NCBI GenBank assembly: GCA_036495715.1
Contig: DASXML010000017.1
Location: 1 to 64,000, forward strand
Source of the DNA: Scandinavium sp036495715
GTDB lineage: Bacteria; Pseudomonadota; Gammaproteobacteria; Enterobacterales; Enterobacteriaceae
Reading direction: 5' to 3'
Length of the DNA stretch: 64,000 nucleotides
The position numbers and the translations under genes were made by a program. Shown in pieces: positions 17,772-27,481 of the stretch. Every line of letters starts with the position of its first letter. Position 1 is the stretch's first letter. The notes beneath the pieces were generated by a model. That model was not told where the DNA came from, searched no databases, and saw only the letters and a list, made by a program, of their open reading frames with translations.

Positions 17772-18863
17772 TTAATGCGGGCCGCGCAGTTGCTGCTGTA
17801 ACTGCAGTAGCGCGGTGACTTCCGCAATACGTCGCTGAGTGAGCAAGCTGACCTGCTCAGGTGCCCGCTCGAAAAGGCTGTTTGCGCCGAGGATGTGTCG
17901 TTCGAGACAGCGGTCGTACACCGGCCCTGTCAGCGTCCAGCGTTGCACTGTTTCGCCTTGCCACACTTCCAGCACTTCGTGAACGCCTCGTCTGTCCTGG
18001 CTCAGCACAACGCCATTGCGCAGATGCAGACGGATCCCTTTCTGCCCACCGGACGGCCCGGCATATTTGTTCAGCCACATTTCCAGCGGAATACCGCACA
18101 GCGCACCTTGCAGGTGCGCACTGCCCTCTGCGGTGGTGACATCGCCCAAAGCAATGGCATTACCGAGCCGGTCTTTGGTTTCACACAGCGTGAGGCTGAG
18201 CTGATTATTGGCCCCCAGCGCGGCCAGGGTTTCATGCATCATCGCCAGCACATGCGTGCCGATATCCACAATCACACCATCAGGATGGCGAAGCTGGCGG
18301 GTATCTGGCTCACCGGTGGCAAAGTTAAGCGCTACAGGCTCGCCTTTATCATTGAACCCACTTGGTTCCAGCAAATAGCCTTCAATTTTGACAATATCTG
18401 CCAGCGACGATATGTGTGCTGGCATGCGCGGATAATCAACCTCAGCAATCCAGTCGCTCTCAGGATTTCCACGCACCAGTTGCGCCACACCATCACGTGC
18501 CATCCAGTGATCGAGCGCCAACACCCGATTCACATTCTCCGGTAATGCCAGTAGCGCCTGCAACTGCGCGAGCTGCTCCAGCGTAGCGGCGACAGGCTTC
18601 TCCACCACAATACGTGTTGTTGCAGATTTCAGTACTTGCTCAAGCACCGGCAAATGCCACAGCGAGCCGGTGGTGATAAACAGAATTTCGGGGTTTGTCG
18701 CCAGTAGTGCCTCGAGTGTCAGACAACGCTGAATACCCGCAGGCGTACGCGAGTCGTCAATATCAAAACCATAGCAATGTTCAGGAGAAATACCGATACG
18801 CTTTAACGCAGGCAAATAGGCCGTTTCGATTACCGCCCCAAGACCAACAAAGCCTAATTTCAT
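17772..18863 (-). CDS. Gfo/Idh/MocA-family oxidoreductase
   Basis: 363 residues. The Rossmann motif GFVGLGAVIETAYLPAL is at the N-terminus, and VEKPVAATLEQL corresponds to the EKP motif that holds the catalytic Lys of the family. The C-terminal alpha/beta domain carries DIGTHVLAMMHE, which holds the usual substrate-binding His. It probably uses NAD(P) on a sugar or polyol derivative; the substrate is unknown. Tandem ATGs at 18866 and 18863 follow GAGGTT; the second has better spacing. It lies between yfgJ and der, which are adjacent in E. coli, and just downstream of the der terminator hairpin region. Confidence 0.85.
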   Translation of the reverse strand: MKLGFVGLGAVIETAYLPALKRIGISPEHCYGFDIDDSRTPAGIQRCLTLEALLATNPEILFITTGSLWHLPVLEQVLKSATTRIVVEKPVAATLEQLAQLQALLALPENVNRVLALDHWMARDGVAQLVRGNPESDWIAEVDYPRMPAHISSLADIVKIEGYLLEPSGFNDKGEPVALNFATGEPDTRQLRHPDGVIVDIGTHVLAMMHETLAALGANNQLSLTLCETKDRLGNAIALGDVTTAEGSAHLQGALCGIPLEMWLNKYAGPSGGQKGIRLHLRNGVVLSQDRRGVHEVLEVWQGETVQRWTLTGPVYDRCLERHILGANSLFERAPEQVSLLTQRRIAEVTALLQLQQQLRGPH

Positions 18864-18884
18864 CATCAACCTCAAAGACAAAAA

Positions 18885-18904
18885 AACCCGCCATTAGGCG
18901 GGTT
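18885..18904 (-). terminator. Rho-independent terminator of der
   Basis: On the minus strand AACCCGCC, TAAT and GGCGGGTT form an 8-bp hairpin followed by a run of T. It separates der from the downstream oxidoreductase gene. Confidence 0.9.
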
Positions 18905-18937
18905 AGAGTGAGTTCCGCACCGGCGTCGAACCCGTGC

Positions 18938-20416
18938 TTACTTACCTTTCTTGATGTGCTTAATCAGGCGTTTACGTTTGCGCATCTGATTCGGCGTCAG
19001 GGTATTGCGCTTATTCGCGAATGGGTTTTCCCCTTCCTTGAACTGAATGCGGATTGGCGTGCCCATAACGTCCAGCGATTTGCGGAAGTAGTTCATCAGG
19101 TAACGCTTGTAGGAATCCGGCAGATCTTTTACCTGGTTGCCGTGAATAACCACAATGGGCGGGTTGTAACCACCGGCGTGAGCGTATTTCAGCTTCACAC
19201 GACGACCGCGCACCAGCGGCGGCTGGTGATCGTCAGCGGCCATGGTCATGATGCGGGTCAGCATCGCGGTGCTCTGACGACGCGTTGAACTGTCGTAGGC
19301 TTCGCGCACGGATTCAAACAGGTTTCCTACGCCGCTACCATGCAACGCAGAGATGAAGTGCACACGGGCAAAATCGATGAAGCCCAGACGGAAGTCGAGG
19401 GTTTCTTTGACCTGCTCTCTCACTTCATTGCTCAGGCCATCCCATTTGTTGACCACAATAACAAGTGAGCGCCCACTATTGAGGATGAAGCCCAACAGCG
19501 AAAGATCCTGATCTGAAATGCCTTCGCGGGCATCAATAACCAGCATCACCACGTTCGCGTCTTCAATCGCCTGCAACGTTTTGATAACCGAGAATTTTTC
19601 TACAGTCTCGGTTATCTTGCCACGCTTACGCACCCCGGCGGTGTCGATGAGAATGTATTCGCGCTCATCGCGTTCCATCGGGATATAGATGCTGTCACGG
19701 GTGGTGCCCGGCATGTCGTAAACGACTACGCGATCTTCGCCGAGAATGCGGTTAGTTAGCGTTGACTTACCTACGTTAGGACGACCAACGATAGCCAGTT
19801 TAATAGGCAAGCTGCGTGGATCGAAATCGTCTTCCGGCTCTTCAATTTCTTCGCCGTTTTGCTCAGCTTCGAATTGCGCCCAGTATTCAGCGTCTTCATC
19901 CACTTCTTCAGCAGGTGCTATCTCTTCCATGAACGGCAACAATGCCTGTTCGATAAGGCTGGTCACACCGCGACCATGGGACGCTGCGATAGGATGAATA
20001 TCGCCTAAGCCCAGAGACCAGAAATCAGAAACAGCCTGATCCGGGTCGATGCCATCCGTTTTGTTGGCAACCAGGAAGGTGGCTTTTTCACGTGAACGCA
20101 GGTGTTTAGCAATGGCGATATCCGCAGGCATCAGCCCTGCTCGTGCATCGACCATAAACAGCACCACGTCTGCTTCTTCAATCGCCAGCAGTGACTGTGC
20201 CGCCATGCGCGTTTCCACGCCTTCTTCAGTTCCGTCAATACCACCGGTATCGATACAGATAAACTCGCGGCCTTCCACTTCAGCACGACCGTACTTACGG
20301 TCACGAGTCAGACCCGGGAAATCCGCGACCAGCGCATCTCGGGTGCGCGTCAGACGGTTAAACAGCGTGGATTTTCCAACGTTAGGGCGCCCGACAAGCG
20401 CGACCACAGGTACCAT
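18938..20416 (-). CDS. der: Ribosome-assembly GTPase Der
   Basis: 492 residues (E. coli Der/EngA 490). An essential double-GTPase that acts in maturation of the 50S subunit. Two tandem G domains are visible, each with a P-loop GRPNVGKST (about residues 8-16 and 211-219), switch DTGGI/DTAGV and specificity motif NKTD/NKWD. They are joined by an acidic linker rich in Glu, and a C-terminal KH-like domain ends in a Lys-rich tail. It lies downstream of bamB. Confidence 0.98.
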   Translation of the reverse strand: MVPVVALVGRPNVGKSTLFNRLTRTRDALVADFPGLTRDRKYGRAEVEGREFICIDTGGIDGTEEGVETRMAAQSLLAIEEADVVLFMVDARAGLMPADIAIAKHLRSREKATFLVANKTDGIDPDQAVSDFWSLGLGDIHPIAASHGRGVTSLIEQALLPFMEEIAPAEEVDEDAEYWAQFEAEQNGEEIEEPEDDFDPRSLPIKLAIVGRPNVGKSTLTNRILGEDRVVVYDMPGTTRDSIYIPMERDEREYILIDTAGVRKRGKITETVEKFSVIKTLQAIEDANVVMLVIDAREGISDQDLSLLGFILNSGRSLVIVVNKWDGLSNEVREQVKETLDFRLGFIDFARVHFISALHGSGVGNLFESVREAYDSSTRRQSTAMLTRIMTMAADDHQPPLVRGRRVKLKYAHAGGYNPPIVVIHGNQVKDLPDSYKRYLMNYFRKSLDVMGTPIRIQFKEGENPFANKRNTLTPNQMRKRKRLIKHIKKGK

Positions 20417-20449
20417 GATAAATGCCTCTTAAATTCTAAAAACAATAAA

Positions 20450-20475
20450 ACGGCCCCTGCTAAAACAGGAGCCGT
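20450..20475 (-). terminator. Hairpin terminator between bamB and der
   Basis: ACGGC and CCTG pair with CAGG and GCCGT around a 6-base loop, with one C-A mismatch. On the minus strand the stem is followed by TTTTATTGTTTTT. It probably ends part of the bamB transcript before der. Confidence 0.75.
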
Positions 20476-20499
20476 TTGCAATGCATACTGCGAACAAAC

Positions 20500-21678
20500 T
20501 TAACGCGTAATGGAGTACAGCGTACCGTCTTTCGCCTGGATCAGCAGTTGACCATCGGCCACTACAGGATCGGTCAGGAAGCCTGAGCTGTCCACTTTTT
20601 GCTGAGCAACAAAGCGGCCATCCTGCGGATTAATCCAGTGCATGTAACCTTCGCTGTCGCCAACCACCAAGCTGCCATTATACAGCACAGGCGAAGTCAG
20701 CAGACGGTGCAGCAGATCGCTCTGCGTCCACAGCGTCACACCACCATCGGTGCTGAGCGCCAGCAGACGGTCGTTCTGATCGACCAGATAAATACGTTTT
20801 CCGTCGATGACAAAATCATTCACCGAGCCCATTTCGCGTTTCCACATGATCTGGCCGCTGCGCAGATCCAGCGCGGTCAGATTACCATTGTACGCGAGGG
20901 CGTAAACAACACCATCAACGATAACAGGCGTGGTATCCACATCACTCAGACGATCGATTTCGGTCGGACCGGTTGCCTGGGAAATACGTTGCTGCCAAAT
21001 CAACTGGCCTTGCTGCATCAGCACGGCATTAACACGACCGTTATCACCGCCAACAATGGCTGCACCAAAGGCCGTCACTGGAGCCGATTCACCACGCAGG
21101 GAAAGTGCTGGCATGTCGAGGTTAACGGTCCATTTGATTGCACCGTCGCTCTCGTTCAGTGCCTGCAGCTGGCCGTTGCTGGTGTGGATAAGCACTACGC
21201 CGTCGCTGACAACCGGACGTGATAACGCTTCACCGGCAACAGGCGTCTTCCATGCAACGGTACCGTCGCTGGTGTTTAACGCATAAACCTGTGCTTTTTC
21301 TGTACCCACATAAACGTGGCCACCGCTTACAGTCAGACCACCAGACAGCAGCGCCGGTAAGTGGGAGAACCAACCGTCTTTCTCGGCCAGATTCACAGAC
21401 CACACTTCTTTCCCGCTTTCGGCGTGCAGTGCCTTCACAAGGCCCTGACGATCCGCTGCATACACTACGCTATCGGCATAAGCCGGGTGCAGGTTGGAAT
21501 AGAAATCACCAATACCGCTACCTACGGATTCGCTCCAGGAGGTCGTCGGGGTAAACTGATTTTCAACCGTTGGCAGCGGGGACATTTTGACAACGTCTTC
21601 TTCGCTGTTAAACAGTGAACAACCGCTCAATAACGTAACAGACAGCAGTCCTGGCAAAAGTAATTTACGCAATTGCAT
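20500..21678 (-). CDS. bamB: Outer-membrane assembly lipoprotein BamB
   Basis: 392 residues as in E. coli. An eight-bladed PQQ-type beta-propeller lipoprotein of the BAM complex that helps BamA insert beta-barrel proteins. The signal peptide ends in the lipobox LLSGC (Cys20) followed by Ser, consistent with outer-membrane sorting. Repeated blade motifs such as VYVGTEKAQVYALN, LTALDLRSGQIMW and LVVGDSEGYMHWI are evident. It starts 10 bp behind yfgM. Confidence 0.98.
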   Translation of the reverse strand: MQLRKLLLPGLLSVTLLSGCSLFNSEEDVVKMSPLPTVENQFTPTTSWSESVGSGIGDFYSNLHPAYADSVVYAADRQGLVKALHAESGKEVWSVNLAEKDGWFSHLPALLSGGLTVSGGHVYVGTEKAQVYALNTSDGTVAWKTPVAGEALSRPVVSDGVVLIHTSNGQLQALNESDGAIKWTVNLDMPALSLRGESAPVTAFGAAIVGGDNGRVNAVLMQQGQLIWQQRISQATGPTEIDRLSDVDTTPVIVDGVVYALAYNGNLTALDLRSGQIMWKREMGSVNDFVIDGKRIYLVDQNDRLLALSTDGGVTLWTQSDLLHRLLTSPVLYNGSLVVGDSEGYMHWINPQDGRFVAQQKVDSSGFLTDPVVADGQLLIQAKDGTLYSITR

Positions 21679-21688
21679 CGGGTCCCTC

Positions 21689-22309
21689 TCAGATGGACAA
21701 ATTATTCATTTTCATGCGCATCATTTCGCTGAGCGCCGGTGAAGCATCACTTTTTACGCCAGCTTCCCAGGCGGCGCGAGCCCCCTGCTTATCGCCTTTG
21801 CTTAACAGGATCTCACCGCGTAAATCCGCGACGATTGCTGTCCAGCCATCCCCTTTAATACCTTCAAGGGTTTTCAGTGCTGCATCAGGCTGTTTCATTT
21901 GCAGCTGAACACGGGCCAGACGCATGTTGATAACCGATTTCAGGTTGTCATCAGGTGCCGCAGCCAATCCCAGTTGCAGTTGTTTTTCTGCTTTATCCAG
22001 CTGGTTGGCATCCACAAAGTTCTGAGCCAGTTCCAGGGCGGCAAATGCGCCATAAGCATTTTTTTCGTTGGCTGCGATTTTTTCCACCGCGCCGTAGGTT
22101 TCAGGTTTGTCCGCTTTCAGCGTACTCACGGCGCTTTCATAGGCCTGTGAGGTCTGGCGTGAGTTACCTTCCTGATGTGAGGTCCAGTAGCGCCAGCCAA
22201 CCAGCGCTCCAATACCAAGCACAACGCCCACTGCCAGCGCTTTGCCGTTCTCAGCAAAGAAAGTTTTGAGTGCGTCGACCTGATCGTTATCGTTACTGTA
22301 GACTTCCAC
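21689..22309 (-). CDS. yfgM: Inner-membrane TPR protein YfgM
   Basis: 206 residues as in E. coli. One N-terminal membrane segment (about residues 23-43) anchors a periplasmic TPR domain. In E. coli it associates with the SecYEG translocon and the chaperone PpiD and influences envelope stress (established). The start has a GGAGAA Shine-Dalgarno. It lies between hisS and bamB. Confidence 0.96.
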   Translation of the reverse strand: MEVYSNDNDQVDALKTFFAENGKALAVGVVLGIGALVGWRYWTSHQEGNSRQTSQAYESAVSTLKADKPETYGAVEKIAANEKNAYGAFAALELAQNFVDANQLDKAEKQLQLGLAAAPDDNLKSVINMRLARVQLQMKQPDAALKTLEGIKGDGWTAIVADLRGEILLSKGDKQGARAAWEAGVKSDASPALSEMMRMKMNNLSI

Positions 22310-22342
22310 GCAGTTCTTCTCCTGAATAATAATCCCGGGCGA

Positions 22343-23617
22343 TTAGCCCAGCAGTGTGCGCAAATGCGCGGCAACGCTGTCCTGCGTTACAGTCGTCTGC
22401 TCACCAGAGCGCAAATCTTTTACCACCACATTACGGTCAGCCACTTCAGATTCACCCAGTACCAGTGCGACGCGAGCGCCCCATTTATCGGCACGAGCAA
22501 ACTGTTTCTTGAAGTTACCACCACCGTGGTTGGTCATCAGTTTGATGGCTGGCATCTCATCACGCAGCGCTTCAGCCAGACGCAATGCGGCTGACTGAGT
22601 CCCGGTGCCTGACGCGACCAGGTATATATCGACAACAGGATCCGCTTTAAATTCCGGATTCACTGCCTGAACCAGTAAAACGAGACGCTCAAGACCCATC
22701 GCGAAACCGACTGACGGGGTAGCACGGCCGCCAAGCTGTTCGACTAAACCATCATAACGACCACCGGCACACACGGTCCCCTGCGAGCCAAGACTCGTCG
22801 TGACCCATTCGAAAACGGTACGGTTGTAGTAGTCGAGACCGCGCACCAGACGCTGGTTGACGGTATACGCGATGCCAGCATCATCAAGCAGCGCACAGAG
22901 GCCTGTGAAGTGTTCGCGAGACTCTTCGTCGAGATAATCACCCAGCGCAGGGGCGTTATCAAGCAGCGCCTGCACGTCCGGGTTTTTCGAATCCAGCACA
23001 CGCAGCGGATTGGTGTACATGCGACGCTTGCAGTCTTCGTCGAGCTTGTCCTTGAACTGTTCCAGATACGCCACCAACGCTTCGCGATAATTTGCGCGCG
23101 CTTCCAGCGATCCAATGGAGTTCAGTTCAAGGCTTACATGTTCAGAGATACCCAGCGCACGCCACCAGCGGGCAGTGAGCAGGATCAGTTCGGCGTCGAT
23201 GTCTGGACCTTGCAGGCCAAACACTTCACAGCCCAACTGGTGGAACTGACGATAGCGCCCTTTCTGAGGACGCTCATGGCGGAACATCGGGCCGATGTAC
23301 CACAGACGCTGTTCCTGATTGTACAGAAGACCATGTTCAATGCCGGCGCGTACACAACCCGCAGTCCCTTCAGGACGCAGCGTCAGGCTATCGCCATTGC
23401 GGTCCTCAAAGGTATACATCTCTTTTTCAACGACGTCGGTCACTTCGCCGATCGCGCGCTTGAATAACGGGGTCTGCTCTACAATCGGCAAACGAATTTC
23501 GCTATAACCGTAGCTGCCGAGCACCTGTTTCAAAGTGCCTTCAATGCGCTGCCAGAGAGCGGTTTCGCCCGGCAGATAATCGTTCATGCCGCGAATGGCT
23601 TGAATGTTTTTTGCCAC
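22343..23617 (-). CDS. hisS: Histidyl-tRNA synthetase
   Basis: 424 residues as in E. coli. It charges tRNA-His. Class II motifs are clear: TLRPEGTAG, motif 2 in FRHERPQKGRYRQFHQLG, the histidine-specific LVRGLDYYNRTVFEW and AGGRYDGL, and motif 3 GFAMGLERL. The C-terminal anticodon domain follows from about residue 325. A terminator separates it from ispG upstream. Confidence 0.98.
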   Translation of the reverse strand: MAKNIQAIRGMNDYLPGETALWQRIEGTLKQVLGSYGYSEIRLPIVEQTPLFKRAIGEVTDVVEKEMYTFEDRNGDSLTLRPEGTAGCVRAGIEHGLLYNQEQRLWYIGPMFRHERPQKGRYRQFHQLGCEVFGLQGPDIDAELILLTARWWRALGISEHVSLELNSIGSLEARANYREALVAYLEQFKDKLDEDCKRRMYTNPLRVLDSKNPDVQALLDNAPALGDYLDEESREHFTGLCALLDDAGIAYTVNQRLVRGLDYYNRTVFEWVTTSLGSQGTVCAGGRYDGLVEQLGGRATPSVGFAMGLERLVLLVQAVNPEFKADPVVDIYLVASGTGTQSAALRLAEALRDEMPAIKLMTNHGGGNFKKQFARADKWGARVALVLGESEVADRNVVVKDLRSGEQTTVTQDSVAAHLRTLLG

Positions 23618-23643
23618 GTTTTTTCTCTTTATAGATACAAAAA

Positions 23644-23706
23644 TGAACCCTGACGCTTAGGTAGCGCCTGCGGGTTCAATCATACACGGGAAGCGCTCCG
23701 CTTCCC
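23644..23706 (-). terminator. Tandem hairpins with terminator after ispG
   Basis: On the minus strand the first hairpin pairs GGGAAGC with GCTTCCC (23688-23706) and has no T tract. The second pairs TGAACCC with GGGTTCA (23644-23678), with an inner GGCGCT/AGCGTC stem, and is followed by TTTTTGTAT. The second is a good rho-independent terminator between ispG and hisS. Confidence 0.8.
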
Positions 23707-23712
23707 AATACG

Positions 23713-24834
23713 TTATTTTGCGTCAACCTGCTGGACGTCGATACGACGAGCTTCGTCGAGGATACTGGCCTTGGCACGAATACGTGCTTCGAGCTGGCTT
23801 ATCATATCATCGTTGTCGAGGCGATCTTTACGCACGCCGTCTTCATACAAGCCGCTTTTCTTGTTGCCGCCAGTGACGCCAAGCGTTGAAATCAGCGCTT
23901 CACCCGGACCATTCACCACACAGCCGATGATCGAAACGTCCATCGGGGTGATGATGTCTTCCAGGCGCTGTTCCAGCGCGTTGACAGTGCCAATGACATC
24001 AAATTCCTGGCGCGAACAGGTCGGGCAAGCAATGAAGTTAATCCCGCGAGCGCGGATGCGTAAGGACTTGAGAATGTCGAAGCCGACTTTGATCTCTTCG
24101 ACCGGATCCGCCGCCAGTGAAATACGCAGGGTGTCGCCGATCCCTTCGGAGAGCAGCAAACCAAGGCCGACCGCAGATTTTACGGAACCGGCACGCGCAC
24201 CGCCCGCTTCGGTGATCCCCAAATGCAGCGGTTGATCGATCTGCTTCGCCAGCAGGCGATACGATTCCACCGCAAGGAATACATCAGAGGCTTTCACGCT
24301 GACTTTGAATTGACTGAAGTTCAGACGATCAAGATGATCGACATGGCGCATGGCAGATTCCAGTAACGCCTGTGGCGTCGGCTCACCATACTTTTCCTGC
24401 AGATCTTTTTCCAGCGATCCGGCATTAACACCGATGCGGATAGGAATATTTTTGTCACGGGCGCAGTCAACAACCATGCGAATACGTTCTTCGCTGCCGA
24501 TATTGCCGGGGTTGATGCGCAGACAGTCAACGCCATATTCAGCCACTTTCAGCGCAATGCGATAATCGAAGTGAATATCGGCCACCAGCGGTACGTTAAC
24601 CCGCTGCTTAATAAGCTTGAACGCTTCTGCTGCATCCATGGTTGGAACCGATATACGAACGATATCCGCACCGACGCGCTCGAGGGCTTTAATCTGATTG
24701 ACCGTCGCTTCCACATCGGTGGTGCGCGTGTTAGTCATAGACTGGACGGCGATAGGTGCCCCATCGCCGATTGGCACGTTCCCAACGTAAATACGTGTGG
24801 ATTTTCTACGTTGAATCGGAGCCTGGTTATGCAT
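23713..24834 (-). CDS. ispG: 4-hydroxy-3-methylbut-2-enyl diphosphate synthase (IspG)
   Basis: 373 residues (E. coli 372). An iron-sulfur enzyme converting MEcPP to HMBPP in the non-mevalonate isoprenoid pathway with flavodoxin as electron donor. The 4Fe-4S cysteines lie in CPTCSR (about residues 271-274) and GCVVNGPGE near residue 306. The N-terminal TIM barrel starts with RRKSTRIYVGNVPIGDGAPI. It follows rodZ by 26 bp. Its cluster need links it functionally to the isc operon downstream in this window. Confidence 0.98.
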   Translation of the reverse strand: MHNQAPIQRRKSTRIYVGNVPIGDGAPIAVQSMTNTRTTDVEATVNQIKALERVGADIVRISVPTMDAAEAFKLIKQRVNVPLVADIHFDYRIALKVAEYGVDCLRINPGNIGSEERIRMVVDCARDKNIPIRIGVNAGSLEKDLQEKYGEPTPQALLESAMRHVDHLDRLNFSQFKVSVKASDVFLAVESYRLLAKQIDQPLHLGITEAGGARAGSVKSAVGLGLLLSEGIGDTLRISLAADPVEEIKVGFDILKSLRIRARGINFIACPTCSRQEFDVIGTVNALEQRLEDIITPMDVSIIGCVVNGPGEALISTLGVTGGNKKSGLYEDGVRKDRLDNDDMISQLEARIRAKASILDEARRIDVQQVDAK

Positions 24835-24860
24835 GTAAAATCTCCCGCGTTACGCGTCTG

Positions 24861-25886
24861 TTACTGAGCCTGGGGCGCTGATTCTTCAGCATTCAGGGTC
24901 AGACGTGCAACCTGGTTTGTTCTGATAAAGCGGCTCAGGTCGACAGGTTTACCCTGGAACTGAATTTGTACTGCTGCCGGCGCACCGATTTTAAGCTTGT
25001 ACGGTGCCTGACCTTCTAAATTGAGTGTGCCATCTTTACGCTGCAAACCGCTGAACAGTTTTTTACCAGTAGCGTCGCTCACTTCCAGCCAGCAATCGGC
25101 ATTAAAGTTCATCACCAACGCATGTGCACCAGCCGTTGGCGTGACGGCGGCCTGATCGGTCGGCAGTGGAGCCGCAGGGTTAGCTGCCGCTGTCGCAGTA
25201 TTATCAACGTTCGCCTGAGAAGGTGGAACGACCGCATTGCTTTGAGCGTTTGGAGACACTGCTGGCGCGGTTTGCTCAGGTGCAGTCTGCGCGGTTGACG
25301 CTGGAGCATTCGCGCTCACATCTGGCGCAGGTTGCGAATTATCCGCTGACGCGCCCGGCGCCTGATCCTGTGCACCGCTGGTATCCAGCGGGACATTCTG
25401 GCCGTTGCTGCTGTCGTTGGCATTCAATTCCGCGCTGGATTGATCTGCCATCGTGGAGATTTCTTCCTGCTGCGCTTTATGATTCTGCCACCACCATGCG
25501 CCGGTCAGGCCAATGACCACAAACAAAACCAGCCAGGTGAAGCTCATCAGCCAGCCATCGCGCTTTTTACGACGCTTGCCCAGAGACATGTTCTGCATCG
25601 GCGTCATTTTCGCCGCACGAACCGGAACCTCTTTCTCAAGGATCGGCAAAAGCTCTTCTTCAGGAATATGAACAAGACGCGCGTAGGAACGGATATAGCC
25701 ACGCAGGAAGGTTGAAGCGAGATCCGCAGGCGTTGTATCGTCTTCAAGATCGCGAACCGTGGAAACCTTCAGGCATAAGCGCTCAGCGACGGCTTGCTGG
25801 CTGAGTCCGAGTTGTTCACGGGCGTTACGCAGACGCGTCCCCGTGCTTTGTGCTGCTTGTGAGTCTTGAGTGGCTTCAGTATTCAT
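24861..25886 (-). CDS. rodZ: Cytoskeleton protein RodZ
   Basis: 341 residues (E. coli 337). It couples MreB filaments to the cell-wall elongation machinery. The cytoplasmic Cro-like helix-turn-helix domain (about residues 16-85, LRNAREQLGLSQQAVAERL) is followed by a basic stretch GKRRKKR, one membrane segment at about 113-132, a long Ala/Pro/Gln/Thr-rich periplasmic linker and a C-terminal beta domain (about 255-335). It is upstream of ispG. Confidence 0.96.
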   Translation of the reverse strand: MNTEATQDSQAAQSTGTRLRNAREQLGLSQQAVAERLCLKVSTVRDLEDDTTPADLASTFLRGYIRSYARLVHIPEEELLPILEKEVPVRAAKMTPMQNMSLGKRRKKRDGWLMSFTWLVLFVVIGLTGAWWWQNHKAQQEEISTMADQSSAELNANDSSNGQNVPLDTSGAQDQAPGASADNSQPAPDVSANAPASTAQTAPEQTAPAVSPNAQSNAVVPPSQANVDNTATAAANPAAPLPTDQAAVTPTAGAHALVMNFNADCWLEVSDATGKKLFSGLQRKDGTLNLEGQAPYKLKIGAPAAVQIQFQGKPVDLSRFIRTNQVARLTLNAEESAPQAQ

Positions 25887-26115
25887 TCGCTACAGCTGCT
25901 GGTACGTAAATTTAAGGTCCTGTGGCGGAATCAACCCCCACCGCGAAATATCTCATTGCCCGTCATTTGACAAACAATATCAACCTGTTCAGCTTGCCTT
26001 CGATACATCAGGCTAACTTATTGTTGCTTCGTTACATACTGCCTCAAACCGGGCAGAAACGCACCGTAATTATTAACCGGATCAGTGCGTTTCGGTTATT
26101 CCTTAAACATTTTAG

Positions 26116-26143
26116 ACCCCACACAGAAAAACGTGTGTGGGGT
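26116..26143 (-). terminator. Hairpin after rlmN
   Basis: ACCCCACAC pairs with GTGTGGGGT (9 bp, 10-base loop) 9 bp after the rlmN stop. The following bases on the minus strand (CTAAAATGTTT) are only moderately T-rich. Confidence 0.6.
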
Positions 26144-26151
26144 TCGGTCTA

Positions 26152-27318
26152 TCAGACTGCTTTCACCGCAATTGGTTCACCCTGCATGCGTTTACGCATT
26201 GTACGTTTGGTACGGTCGATTACGTCGCCAGCAAGCTGACCACACGCTGCGTCGATGTCGTCACCACGGGTTTTACGCACAATGGTCGTGAAGCCATAGC
26301 CCATCAGCACTTTAGAAAAACGGTCGATTCGGCTATTGGAGCTGCGGCCATATGGCGCCCCAGGGAACGGGTTCCATGGAATCAGGTTTATCTTACATGG
26401 CGTGTCTTTCAGCAGTTCCGCCAGCTGATGTGCGTGATCGGTTTCGTCGTTAACGTGGTCGAGCATGACATATTCAATGGTCACGCGGCCCTGATTAGCG
26501 TTAGATTTTTCCAGATAACGGCGTACGGCACCGAGGAAAGTCTCGATGTTGTACTTTTTGTTAATCGGAACAATTTCGTCACGAATTTCATCGTTCGGCG
26601 CGTGCAGAGAAATTGCCAGCGCGACGTCAATCATGTCACCGAGTTTGTCCAGCGCAGGAACGACACCTGAAGTCGAGAGCGTAACGCGACGTTTAGACAG
26701 GCCGAAACCGAAATCATCAAGCATGATTTCCATCGCGGGAACCACGTTAGTCAGATTGAGCAGTGGCTCACCCATGCCCATCATCACCACGTTGGTGATA
26801 GGACGCACGCCGGTTTTTTTCTGTGCGCCAATAATTTTCGCCGCACGCCAAACTTGGCCAATAATTTCCGAAACGCGCAGGTTACGGTTAAAGCCCTGCT
26901 GCGCCGTGGAACAGAATTTACATTCCAACGCACAGCCAACCTGTGAAGAAACACAGAGTGTGGCGCGATCGTCTTCAGGAATGTATACCGTTTCAACGCG
27001 CTGATCGCCTACGGCAATAGCCCATTTGATGGTGCCATCGGAAGAACGCTGCTCTTCCACCACTTCCGGAGCACGAATTTCAGCGACTTCTTTGAGCTTA
27101 CCGCGCAGGACTTTGTTGATGTCAGTCATCTCATCAAAGTCATCACAGCAGTAGTGATACAACCACTTCATCACCTGATCGGCACGGAACGGCTTTTCAC
27201 CTAAGTTATTGAAAAACTCGCGCATCTGCTGACGGTTTAAATCCAGCAGATTGATTTTGGCATCTTTATTGGAAACCGCAGGTGTGATGACTTCAATGGT
27301 GTTAACTAATTCAGACAT
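26152..27318 (-). CDS. rlmN: Dual-specificity 23S rRNA/tRNA methyltransferase RlmN
   Basis: 388 residues (E. coli 384). A radical-SAM enzyme that methylates C2 of A2503 in 23S rRNA and A37 of some tRNAs. The cluster motif CALECKFC (CxxxCxxC) is at about residue 125, with the SAM loop MGMGEPLLN and the C-terminal catalytic Cys in DIDAACGQL. The few extra residues lie at the N-terminus. It lies between ndk and rodZ. Confidence 0.97.
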   Translation of the reverse strand: MSELVNTIEVITPAVSNKDAKINLLDLNRQQMREFFNNLGEKPFRADQVMKWLYHYCCDDFDEMTDINKVLRGKLKEVAEIRAPEVVEEQRSSDGTIKWAIAVGDQRVETVYIPEDDRATLCVSSQVGCALECKFCSTAQQGFNRNLRVSEIIGQVWRAAKIIGAQKKTGVRPITNVVMMGMGEPLLNLTNVVPAMEIMLDDFGFGLSKRRVTLSTSGVVPALDKLGDMIDVALAISLHAPNDEIRDEIVPINKKYNIETFLGAVRRYLEKSNANQGRVTIEYVMLDHVNDETDHAHQLAELLKDTPCKINLIPWNPFPGAPYGRSSNSRIDRFSKVLMGYGFTTIVRKTRGDDIDAACGQLAGDVIDRTKRTMRKRMQGEPIAVKAV

Positions 27319-27372
27319 AATTTTTTCCGGCCTCGTTATTACACGTTATGGCCCCTGGAGGGTTGAAAAAGA

Positions 27373-27409
27373 AACGCCCCGGTGAGCAGTTTGCTCGTCC
27401 GGGGGCGTT
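27373..27409 (-). terminator. Rho-independent terminator of ndk
   Basis: On the minus strand AACGCCCC and GGGGCGTT flank an inner GAGCAAACTGCTC stem, followed by TCTTTTTC. It ends the ndk transcript before rlmN. Confidence 0.8.
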
Positions 27410-27481
27410 GCATTGTACAAATTTTGGTGCACGGACGCCACGTCTGCACGCGGCATCAGCAAAATAAAGTGTAATGCCCGA

